Shown here one piece after another: positions 1-5,896 of a DNA stretch of 8,813 nt (positions within the stretch are counted from its first letter, which is position 1; each line of letters opens with the position of its first letter). The notes beneath the pieces were generated by a model. It worked only from the letters and a program-made list of their open reading frames with translations. It ran no database searches and had not been told where the DNA came from. This stretch comes from an uncultured Sphingomonadales bacterium (GTDB lineage Bacteria; Pseudomonadota; Alphaproteobacteria; Sphingomonadales; Sphingomonadaceae), in the NCBI GenBank assembly GCA_903868655.1, contig CAIPWG010000180.1, positions 1 to 8,813 on the forward strand, written 5' to 3'. Both the position numbers and the translations under genes were made by a program.

Positions 1-100
1 AACATCATCAGAAAGTCTGGGAAAGTACCTCACATGGAGGAAAACAACATCGACTACATCCTTGACAGGGAAAAGTATGACCTCATTGCAAATGAAGCAA
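1..100 (+). other. Compositionally foreign segment with an open frame, unidentified
   Basis: The first 100 bases have about 41 % G+C, against roughly 65-72 % just downstream. Frame 1 is open from base 1 to a TAG at 121-123. It reads as an acidic, lysine-rich peptide (from the ATG at 34: MEENNIDYILDREKYDL...) that uses AGA, AGG, AAT and AAA-type codons, unlike the neighbouring genes. If the junction lies near 95-104, the last few residues before the TAG belong to the glycosyltransferase DNA read in the wrong frame. The reverse strand is also open across this stretch, so the coding strand is not certain. I do not recognise the protein. It could be the end of an inserted element, DNA from another organism joined during assembly, or a recombination scar. 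Confidence 0.45.
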
Positions 101-467
101 GCATGTTCCTGATCCTGCGGTAGCCATCGGATTGTTTGACCTGTTTGCCTTGTCATCAGACAGCGAACAGGCCCCGCTGTCGGTGATAGAGGCGATGGCT
201 GCGGGACTTGCCGTGGCCAGCCCCGCCGTGGGCGATGTGGCCCGGATGGTCGCGCCCGAAAACGCGGCACTGATCACGCCGATCGGTGATGAGGCCGCAT
301 TGGCCGGGGCGCTGGCGCGGCTGGGCCACGATGCCGCTTTGCGACAGAGCCTTGGCGAGGCGAACCGGATACGGGCGCAGAGCGAATTCGACGAGGCCGC
401 GATGGCCAAACGCTATGCGCAACTCTATGGCGCGGCGATGGGCAGGCCCAGGTTTGCGCAGGAATAA
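96..467 (+). CDS. Glycosyltransferase (GT4-like), C-terminal fragment, 5' truncated
   Basis: This is the C-terminal donor-binding end of a GT-B fold glycosyltransferase, a family that transfers sugars from nucleotide-sugar donors to polysaccharide or lipid acceptors. Visible support is the stretch FDLFALSSDSEQAPLSVIEAM, which carries the EX7E motif of retaining GT4 enzymes (two glutamates eight apart in SDSEQAPLSVIEAM). It is followed by the family's GLAVASPAVGDVARMV loop and a C-terminal helical end that stops at TAA 465-467. In frame, the sequence can be followed back through HVPDPAVAIG, which also looks native, to a TGA at 93-95. Full-length GT4 proteins have about 350-400 residues; only about 123 codons remain, so the acceptor domain is absent. 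TTG at 132 is the only near start and would begin inside a core strand, so I do not believe it. Read it as a remnant or a gene cut by the junction, probably not functional as it stands. The acceptor is unknown. Confidence 0.75.
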   Translation, partial: SKHVPDPAVAIGLFDLFALSSDSEQAPLSVIEAMAAGLAVASPAVGDVARMVAPENAALITPIGDEAALAGALARLGHDAALRQSLGEANRIRAQSEFDEAAMAKRYAQLYGAAMGRPRFAQE

Positions 468-508
468 CGCAGCCGTGGCGCTCGGCCCACGTCATTGAGG
501 TTGAATTG

Positions 509-556
509 GCGTGGGGCTTCGCTAAACCGCCCGATCACTGTGATGTTTCCCCACGC
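509..556. repeat. Nested inverted repeats upstream of the YfgM-like gene
   Basis: An 8-bp inverted repeat, GCGTGGGG (509-516) and CCCCACGC (549-556), encloses a second, tighter one, ATCAC-T-GTGAT (534-544). The structure lies in the 116-base space between the glycosyltransferase stop and the preferred TTG start at 584. It lacks a T run, so it is not a standard terminator. It could be an operator (the 11-bp pseudo-palindrome), an mRNA leader hairpin or chance. If translation instead starts at 506, it lies inside the coding region. Confidence 0.35.
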
Positions 557-583
557 GTTCCTGCCGATCCGAAAGCGTTCCCC

Positions 584-1336
584 TTGGCTTTGACACCGAA
601 GACCCCGCCGTCGACCACCGACCGCAACGCCGAGCGCCAAGCTGCGCAAGAACAGGTGTTTCTGCGCGAAGTCGATGATGCCTTGCGCGAAGATGACGCG
701 CTGCGCCTGTTCCGCCGGTATGGCGCGATGGTGGGCGGTGCGATTGTCGCGGTGCTGATCGGGCTGGCCGGATGGATGGCCTGGACCAGCCATGTTGCGG
801 CGCAGACCGGAGAAAAGGGCGAAGGCCTGACCATTGCGCTCGATCAGGTGGCCGCTGGTCGGCTCGATACTGCGCAGACCAGCCTGGCGCAGATTGTTGC
901 GACCGGTGGCCCCGGCGTTTCCGCAGCGGCGCGTCTGGTCGAAGGCGGCACCGCGCTCGATCGCAAGAAGCCCGATGAGGCCGCGAAGATTTTTGGTGCC
1001 GTAGCCGCCGATACGACGGCACCCCAGCCCTATCGCGATCTTGCCAAAGTGCGCGAAGTGGCCACGCGGTTCGACCAGATGCCGCCGCAACAGGTCATCG
1101 ACCAGTTGAAGCCACTGGCAGTGCCGGGTGCGCCCTGGTTTGGCAGCGCGGGCGAGCTGGTTGCGGTTGCGCATCTCAAGCTTGGCCAACGCGCGGAGGC
1201 GGGTGCGATGTTTGCTGCGATGTCCAAGGATACGGGCGTGCCGTCTTCGCTGCGCGGACGTGCCCGACAGATCGCGATCCAGCTCGGGGCTGATCCGGGC
1301 GATGCACCTTCGGCGGCTGCGGCGGTTGCGCCATGA
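584..1336 (+). CDS. YfgM-like membrane-anchored tetratricopeptide-type protein
   Basis: This 250-residue protein resembles the YfgM / ancillary SecYEG subunit family, whose members have one membrane anchor and a periplasmic TPR-like domain that helps hand secreted proteins to periplasmic chaperones. From the TTG at 584 it starts MALTPKTPPS, then has a charged cytoplasmic segment (FLREVDDALREDDALRLFRRYG, about 26-47). One hydrophobic segment follows (about 48-67, MVGGAIVAVLIGLAGWMAW). The rest is an Ala/Leu-rich helical domain with repeated AxxxF/AxxLA patterns such as PDEAAKIFGAVAAD (130-143), ending in a loose Ala/Pro tail. The frame stays open to a TTG at 506 (276 residues), but I prefer 584. 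The extra 26 residues look non-coding, GAAAG at 571-575 is spaced as a ribosome site, and the start agrees with what I recall of sphingomonad homologues. The stop overlaps the bamB start (ATGA), and E. coli likewise has yfgM next to bamB. The fold is clear; the exact function is inferred by analogy. Confidence 0.82.
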   Translation: MALTPKTPPSTTDRNAERQAAQEQVFLREVDDALREDDALRLFRRYGAMVGGAIVAVLIGLAGWMAWTSHVAAQTGEKGEGLTIALDQVAAGRLDTAQTSLAQIVATGGPGVSAAARLVEGGTALDRKKPDEAAKIFGAVAADTTAPQPYRDLAKVREVATRFDQMPPQQVIDQLKPLAVPGAPWFGSAGELVAVAHLKLGQRAEAGAMFAAMSKDTGVPSSLRGRARQIAIQLGADPGDAPSAAAAVAP

Positions 1337-2727
1337 TTGATCAGGACACCGTGATGTTTGGAATGCGCATGCCCCATGACACGACAAAACCCCGTCTGTT
1401 GCCCACTGGCCGTATACTGGCAATGGCAGCTGCGGCCGCGCTGACGCTCACGCTTGGTGCTTGCGCCAATAACAAGCCCAAGGTGAAGACCACGCCGACC
1501 ACCGGCATGCGCGTGCCGATCCTGTCGCGGATTGAAGCGGGCACCAAAGTCGATGATACCTTGGCCGCGGTAACCGTCGTGCTGCCCACGCCCGAGGTGA
1601 ACACCGAATGGAGCCAGGGCGGTGGCTCGGCGTCGAAATCGTATGGCCATCTGGCGCTGGGTGCGCATCCGCACGCCTTGTGGCATGCCGACATCGCTGG
1701 CTCATCGCCGCTGCGCCGGCTTGCCGCCGCACCCGTGGTGGGTGATGGCAAGTTGTTTGTGATCGACACGCTGGGTGTATTGCACGCGTTCAACGCCGAG
1801 ACCGGCAAAGAAACGTGGAAGACCAGCTTTGATATTCCCAGCGACACCGCATCGGTGTTTGGCGGCGGCGCATCGTATGACGATGGCGTGGTCTATGTCA
1901 CCACCGGGCTGGGTGAAGTCGCCGCACTCGACGCCGAAAAGGGCAAGATCAAGTGGCGGGTGAAGCCACTCGGGCCGCTGCGCGGTTCGCCTGCGGTGGG
2001 TTACGGCTCGGTCATCGTAATGACGCAGGACAATCAGATTGCCGCGCTCAATGCCGCCGATGGCGCGACTCAATGGAATGAATCGGGCTCACTGGCGCAG
2101 ACCGGCGTGTTTGGCGTCGCGGCTCCCGCGATTGGGCAGGGCACGATTGTTGCCGGCTATTCGTCGGGCGAACTGGTCGCCTATCGCTACGAAAACGGCC
2201 GTCAGCTGTGGACCGATGCGCTGGCACGCACTTCGATTGCGACATCGGTGTCGATCATCACCGATATCGATGCCGATCCGATCATCGATAATGGCCGGGT
2301 CTATGCATTGGGTCAGGGCGGCCGCATGGCCGCGTATGAGCTGGTGACTGGCCAGCGGGTATGGGAATTGAACCTTGCGGGCATTTCCACCCCGGCGATT
2401 GCGGGCGAATGGATTTTTACGCTGACCGACGAAGGCAAGCTGTTGTGCATCACCAAGAGCACCGGCAAAGTGCGCTGGTTGTCGCAACTGCCGCGCTGGC
2501 ACGCGGCCAAAAAGAAAAAGGGCGATATCTTCTGGACTGGCCCGGTGCTGGCCGGCAACCGCCTGTGGGTGGCCAGTTCCGAAGGCAATATCGCGACCGT
2601 TGCGGTTGATGATGGCAAGATGACCAAGGCGTTTCACACCGATGCCGGGATCACGCTTGCGCCAGTGGTGGCCAACAACACGCTCTATGTGCTCGACAAC
2701 AGCGGGCGCATCACCGCGTATCGCTGA
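1333..2727 (+). CDS. bamB: Outer membrane assembly factor BamB, beta-propeller lipoprotein
   Basis: BamB is the beta-propeller lipoprotein of the BAM complex, which folds beta-barrel proteins into the outer membrane. The 464-residue product has a lipoprotein signal: positive n-region (KPRLLPTGR), Ala/Leu core (29-41) and lipobox LGAC with the lipidated cysteine at residue 44, followed by Ala, which in E. coli terms favours outer-membrane sorting. From about 105 to the end it carries PQQ-type propeller repeats, each with a strand, a turn and a closing Trp: ETGKETW (156-162), EKGKIKW (202-208), ADGATQW (242-248), ENGRQLW (287-293), VTGQRVW (338-344), STGKVRW (376-382), plus degenerate blades at about 420-432 and 451-464. 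The length is near or slightly above usual. The ATG at 1333 overlaps the upstream stop and may be translationally coupled. An AGGA at 1343-1346 would instead serve GTG 1351 or ATG 1354, which also leave a normal signal peptide, so the exact start is unsure. In E. coli der follows bamB; here a terminator and an unrelated gene follow. Confidence 0.93.
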   Translation: MIDQDTVMFGMRMPHDTTKPRLLPTGRILAMAAAAALTLTLGACANNKPKVKTTPTTGMRVPILSRIEAGTKVDDTLAAVTVVLPTPEVNTEWSQGGGSASKSYGHLALGAHPHALWHADIAGSSPLRRLAAAPVVGDGKLFVIDTLGVLHAFNAETGKETWKTSFDIPSDTASVFGGGASYDDGVVYVTTGLGEVAALDAEKGKIKWRVKPLGPLRGSPAVGYGSVIVMTQDNQIAALNAADGATQWNESGSLAQTGVFGVAAPAIGQGTIVAGYSSGELVAYRYENGRQLWTDALARTSIATSVSIITDIDADPIIDNGRVYALGQGGRMAAYELVTGQRVWELNLAGISTPAIAGEWIFTLTDEGKLLCITKSTGKVRWLSQLPRWHAAKKKKGDIFWTGPVLAGNRLWVASSEGNIATVAVDDGKMTKAFHTDAGITLAPVVANNTLYVLDNSGRITAYR

Positions 2728-2753
2728 TAGCGCCGCATGACGCATGAGTTCAC

Positions 2754-2794
2754 GAAGCCGGGGGCCGCAAGGTTGCCCGGCTTCATTCTTTTTT
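2754..2794 (+). terminator. Rho-independent terminator after bamB
   Basis: A perfect 9-bp stem, GAAGCCGGG (2754-2762) and CCCGGCTTC (2776-2784), has a 13-base loop. A short spacer and six T residues (2789-2794) follow. It lies 27 bases past the bamB stop and should end the yfgM-like/bamB transcript, separating it from the downstream membrane protein gene. Confidence 0.88.
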
Positions 2795-2822
2795 GGGAGC
2801 TTGGACGTATGCTCCGCCCGGT

Positions 2823-4169
2823 ATGAGCCCTTTGCACCATTCCCGGACGGAGCGACCACCCCGTCCCGACAGCGATGTCTCTGCGGGTGTCGGCCTGTCG
2901 GGGCTGGCCGGATTGGTCTTCTGGTTGCTGGTGTGCCGCAATTGGGGGGTGCTTGGCGATGCGTTTGGCTTTCCCGGGCCGCATACACGCATGGATGGGC
3001 CTTACGCTGCATTGGCGGCGTTGATCGCGTCGGGCGTGCCGATGGTCGGCTGGTCGCTGATGGTCGATAAAGTCCATTTGCGCGCATCGACCGGGATTGA
3101 CTGGCACAGCCCGCGCCGGCTTCGCGATGTGATCGATGGCGCAGTCACCAAACTTGCGGGATTGTGGGCGACCTGGGCGCTGATCGCTTGCGTCTACTGT
3201 TTGGGGCGCTGGTATTGGCGCGGCAATTATCTGTTTGCGATGGATTTGCTCAGCTATGCCGCGCCGATCCTGTTCTTGGGCGCGATCCCTTATGTGCTGT
3301 GGCTCGATCGGGTCTTGGTCGAACCGCGCGACGGGGCATGGCATTTCGGCGCGATGCTGATTGGTCGCGAAGCTTTTGACCCGCAGGAAGTGGCACACCA
3401 TTGGCGTGCCTGGGCGGTGAAGGGGTTCTTTATCGCGTTCATGCTGTCGATTGTGGCGCTGGGCTTCATGGCCGAAGTGCGCGCCGATGTTGCGCATATG
3501 GCGGGTGATCCGGTCACGATCGGCACGGTCATGATCGAATTCATGTTCATGGTCGATGTGCAAATCGCGATGGTTGGCTACCTGCTGACGATCAAGCCAC
3601 TCGATGCACAGATACGCACGGCCAATCCCTTGTTGTCGGGATGGCTGGCCGCACTTCTGTGTTATCCGCCATTTAGCCCGATGGGCGGTGGAGGCGTGCT
3701 CGATTACCACATGAACACAGCGGATTGGCCGTTCTGGCTGGCGGGCAAACCGGCGATGGTGTGGGTATGGGCGGTCGTACTGGTGATTCTCACCGCGATC
3801 TATGCCTGGGCGACCGTGGCATTTGGTTTGCGTTTTTCGAATCTGACGTATCGCGGAGTGATCACCAACGGGCCGTATGCCTGGACCCGGCATCCGGCCT
3901 ATCTCGCCAAGAACGCGTTCTGGTGGCTGGCCACTTTGCCATTTCTGGCGACCAGCCATTCCTTGGCGGATGAAGTGCGCAATACCGTGACGTTGGCGCT
4001 GGTCAGCGCGGTGTATTATTGGCGCGCACGTACCGAAGAGGCGCACTTGCTGGCCGCCGATGCCAAATACCGCGCGTATTACGACTGGATGGCGCAATAT
4101 GGCCCGATTACCGCGCCGTTGACGCGGCTGGGTCAATGGATTGCACAGCGCCGTTCGGTTCAGCCTTAG
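2823..4169 (+). CDS. Multi-pass membrane protein with C-terminal ICMT/phospholipid methyltransferase-like domain
   Basis: A 448-residue integral membrane protein with about nine or ten hydrophobic segments (roughly 24-38, 62-82, 111-128, 141-160, 200-217, 235-258, 267-282, 309-333, 362-376, 386-400). The last 130 residues look like the isoprenylcysteine carboxyl methyltransferase / phosphatidylethanolamine methyltransferase superfamily. They have a membrane hairpin, then NGPYAWTRHPAYLAKNAFWW (349-368) with the conserved R-H-P-x-Y, and a terminal EEAHLL...YRAYY (405-420), whose Glu pair and Tyr-rich end help form the S-adenosylmethionine pocket in that family. A methyl transfer to a lipid or small hydrophobic substrate at the inner membrane is therefore inferred; the substrate is unknown. 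Bacterial members are often only 150-220 residues, so the first 300 residues are an extra membrane domain I cannot name. I chose ATG 2823 over TTG 2793, which sits in the terminator's T run. The only good ribosome site, GGGAG at 2795-2799, lies 23 bases upstream of 2823 and is better placed for a five-codon reading frame at 2809-2826 that overlaps this start. The 3' end overlaps the convergent monooxygenase gene by four bases. Confidence 0.75.
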   Translation: MSPLHHSRTERPPRPDSDVSAGVGLSGLAGLVFWLLVCRNWGVLGDAFGFPGPHTRMDGPYAALAALIASGVPMVGWSLMVDKVHLRASTGIDWHSPRRLRDVIDGAVTKLAGLWATWALIACVYCLGRWYWRGNYLFAMDLLSYAAPILFLGAIPYVLWLDRVLVEPRDGAWHFGAMLIGREAFDPQEVAHHWRAWAVKGFFIAFMLSIVALGFMAEVRADVAHMAGDPVTIGTVMIEFMFMVDVQIAMVGYLLTIKPLDAQIRTANPLLSGWLAALLCYPPFSPMGGGGVLDYHMNTADWPFWLAGKPAMVWVWAVVLVILTAIYAWATVAFGLRFSNLTYRGVITNGPYAWTRHPAYLAKNAFWWLATLPFLATSHSLADEVRNTVTLALVSAVYYWRARTEEAHLLAADAKYRAYYDWMAQYGPITAPLTRLGQWIAQRRSVQP

Positions 4170-4465
4170 ACCGAGACGCCTTCGTCGCTTTCGAACACGC
4201 GAATGTCGCGGTCGGTCAGGTTCAGGTCGGCGCGTTCGGCAATCCACGCCTGCATGTGTGCGGTCTTGAAATGGGCCTGCAATGCGGCGCGATCGCGCCA
4301 CTTTTCGCAGACATGGATCAGGCCAGGATCGAACATGTCTTCGGCATAGCTATAGGCAATGCAGCCGTCTTCGGCGCGGGTGGCCGTTACCACGCGTTGC
4401 GCTACGGGCCTTGCTTTGGCGACGTTTTCGGGTGGCATGCGAAACGTACCCATCACCAAAATCAT
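4166..4465 (-). CDS. Antibiotic biosynthesis monooxygenase (ABM) family protein, putative quinol monooxygenase
   Basis: A 99-residue cytoplasmic protein of the ABM / YgiN-ActVA-Orf6 dimeric ferredoxin-like fold. Members oxidise quinols or polycyclic aromatics without a classical cofactor, while others are LsrG-like isomerases. Fold signs are the first strand MILVMGTFRMPPE (1-13), helix ENVAKARPVAQRVVTATRAEDGC (13-35), the family's DGCIAYSYAEDMFDPGLIHVCEKWRDRAALQAH (33-65) with its strand ending in E-x-W followed by the helix, and FKTAHMQAWI (66-75). Length is typical. The start ATG at 4465 is supported by GGGAG (complement of 4473-4477) seven bases upstream; the frame is open further upstream but would run into gshA. 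It begins 16 bases after the gshA stop, so it is probably the last gene of an rsmE-gshA operon. Its stop TAA overlaps the TAG of the convergent membrane protein. The substrate cannot be read from sequence; the quinol role is a family-level guess. Confidence 0.83.
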   Translation of the reverse strand: MILVMGTFRMPPENVAKARPVAQRVVTATRAEDGCIAYSYAEDMFDPGLIHVCEKWRDRAALQAHFKTAHMQAWIAERADLNLTDRDIRVFESDEGVSV

Positions 4466-4472
4466 GTCGGCT

Positions 4473-4477
4473 CTCCC
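4473..4477 (-). promoter_or_regulatory. Ribosome binding site of the ABM-family gene
   Basis: GGGAG on the minus strand, seven bases before the ATG at 4465-4463. It fixes the start and excludes the longer upstream open frame. It lies within the 16-base gap after the gshA stop. Confidence 0.7.
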
Positions 4478-4481
4478 GTTG

Positions 4482-5855
4482 TCAGAAACTTGATTCGCCA
4501 TAGATGCGGCCAAGATCGCCCGCCCATGGTCCGTTATAAAGGTCCAACAGCTGCTCTGCCGAAGTCTTGCCACGTGCCAACATGTCTTCGAGCGGCAGCA
4601 GATATCCGGTCTCGTTGTCGCCAGCGGCGTTCAACCGTGCGCGTGAGGCCAGACCTTGCCGCGATATCGCCAGCACTTTGCCTGCGATATCGCGCAAGGT
4701 GCCGCCACCGGGCAGCGGCGCATCGAGCGCCAGCCGGGGCACTTCGCTGCGCAGGCGCTCACGCCCGGCCATGTCCCAATCCTTGACCAGATCCCACGCC
4801 GCGTCGAGCGCGGCAGGATCGTACAGCAGCCCCACCCAAAACGCTGGCAGAGCGCAAATCCGGCTCCACGGCCCGCCATCGGCGCCGCGCATTTCAAGGA
4901 ACGATTTCAGCCGGACTTCGGGAAATGCGGTCGACAGGTGGTCTGTCCAGTCGGATTTGCGCGGCTTTTCTCCGGGCAGTGCGGGCAAACGGCCATCCAG
5001 AAAGTCGCGAAACGATTGGCCCGCCGCATCGATATATTTGCCGTCGCGATAGACAAAGTACATCGGCACATCGAGCATGTAGTCAACATAGCGTTCGTAG
5101 CCAAAGCCGTCCTCGAACACGAACGGCAGCATGCCGGTGCGTGCAGGATCGGTGTCCGACCAGATATGGCTGCGATACGACAGAAACCCGTTGGGCTTGC
5201 CTTCGAGAAACGGAGAATTGGCAAACAGGGCGGTGGCCAGCGGCTGCAATGCCAGGCTGACGCGGAACTTCTTCACCATATCGGCTTCGCTGGCATAGTC
5301 CAGATTGACCTGGATCGTGCAGGTGCGCAGCATCATGTCGAGGCCCATCGTGCCCACGCGCGGCATGTGCCGCAGCATGATTGCATACCGGCCCTTGGGC
5401 ATGACCGGCAGTTCGGCGCGGGTCTTGTCGGGCCACAGCCCCAGACCCAGATAGCCAAGACCCAGTCGGTCGCCCACGGTCTTGACCTGGGCCAGATGGC
5501 GGCCGGTTTCCTCGCACGTCTGATGCAGGTTTTCCAACGGTGCGCCGGACAGTTCGAGTTGGCCAGCCGGTTCAAGGCTGATCGCACCGTCGGCGCCGCT
5601 CATGGCGATGACATTGCCGCCTTCGACCACGGGTTCCCAACCGAATTCGGTCAGCCCTGCCAGCAGGTCGCGGATCCCGCCAGGCTCGTCATATGATGGC
5701 GCACGATGATCGGCGGTGCGATAGACAAATTTTTCGTGTTCGGTGCCGATGCGCCAGCGGTCTGCGGGCTTTTCACCTTTTTCCATCGGCTGAATGAGGG
5801 CCTCGCGGCTCTCGATCATGGGTTCGTCGGTGTCGGATTCCTGCCGCGTGCTCAT
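4482..5855 (-). CDS. gshA: Glutamate-cysteine ligase (plant/alphaproteobacterial type)
   Basis: This enzyme catalyses the ATP-dependent joining of L-glutamate and L-cysteine to gamma-glutamylcysteine, the first step of glutathione synthesis in the cytoplasm. The 457-residue length fits the GCS2-type family shared by alphaproteobacteria and plants, not the E. coli type (about 518). Landmarks are IGTEHEKFVYRTADHR (36-51), holding the metal/ATP-binding glutamates, YDEPGGIRDLL (55-65), SLEPAGQLELSGAP (93-106) and RTCTIQVNLDY (177-187). Then come ANSPFLEGKPNGFLSYRSHIW (212-232), LKSFLEMRGADGG (316-328) and the terminal LYNGPWAGDLGRIYGESSF. Cysteines are at 114, 179 and 334. Plant members are switched by disulfides; I cannot say from sequence whether these do so. 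The start at 5855 has a weak ribosome site; ATG 5819 (residue 13) is an alternative preceded by AGGAA further upstream. It lies 41 bases after the rsmE stop and 16 before the ABM gene. gshB is not in the window. Confidence 0.96.
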   Translation of the reverse strand: MSTRQESDTDEPMIESREALIQPMEKGEKPADRWRIGTEHEKFVYRTADHRAPSYDEPGGIRDLLAGLTEFGWEPVVEGGNVIAMSGADGAISLEPAGQLELSGAPLENLHQTCEETGRHLAQVKTVGDRLGLGYLGLGLWPDKTRAELPVMPKGRYAIMLRHMPRVGTMGLDMMLRTCTIQVNLDYASEADMVKKFRVSLALQPLATALFANSPFLEGKPNGFLSYRSHIWSDTDPARTGMLPFVFEDGFGYERYVDYMLDVPMYFVYRDGKYIDAAGQSFRDFLDGRLPALPGEKPRKSDWTDHLSTAFPEVRLKSFLEMRGADGGPWSRICALPAFWVGLLYDPAALDAAWDLVKDWDMAGRERLRSEVPRLALDAPLPGGGTLRDIAGKVLAISRQGLASRARLNAAGDNETGYLLPLEDMLARGKTSAEQLLDLYNGPWAGDLGRIYGESSF

Positions 5856-5896
5856 GCGCGCATCCGTTACTGTGCGAATGGGTTTCGCGCTACAAC

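Noticed and set aside
501..529. A possible promoter, TTGAAT (501-506) with a 17-base spacer
   Set aside because: The matching -10 position reads AAACCG, which is a poor fit, so I did not annotate it.
506..583. A longer N-terminus of the YfgM-like protein from TTG 506
   Set aside because: The extra 26 residues have no family character and cover the nested inverted repeat. TTG 584 gives the expected MALTP start with a plausible ribosome site. A TGAGG at 496-500 keeps this from being certain.
425..1423. A 332-codon open frame on the minus strand across the yfgM-like gene
   Set aside because: It is Arg/His/Gly-rich without motifs, while the opposite strand shows a membrane anchor, a helical domain and a stop coupled to bamB.
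4155..4174. A small hairpin TCGGT/ACCGA around the convergent stops as a bidirectional terminator
   Set aside because: The stem is only five base pairs and no T run follows on either strand.
2685..4301. A 538-codon open frame on the minus strand, opposite the membrane methyltransferase gene
   Set aside because: It is rich in Arg, His, Gln and Pro with no recognisable domain, as expected from antisense reading of GC-rich coding DNA; the plus strand encodes a coherent membrane protein.
4656..5696. A 346-codon open frame on the plus strand inside gshA
   Set aside because: It lies wholly within a clear gshA on the other strand, and its composition is that of a shadow frame.
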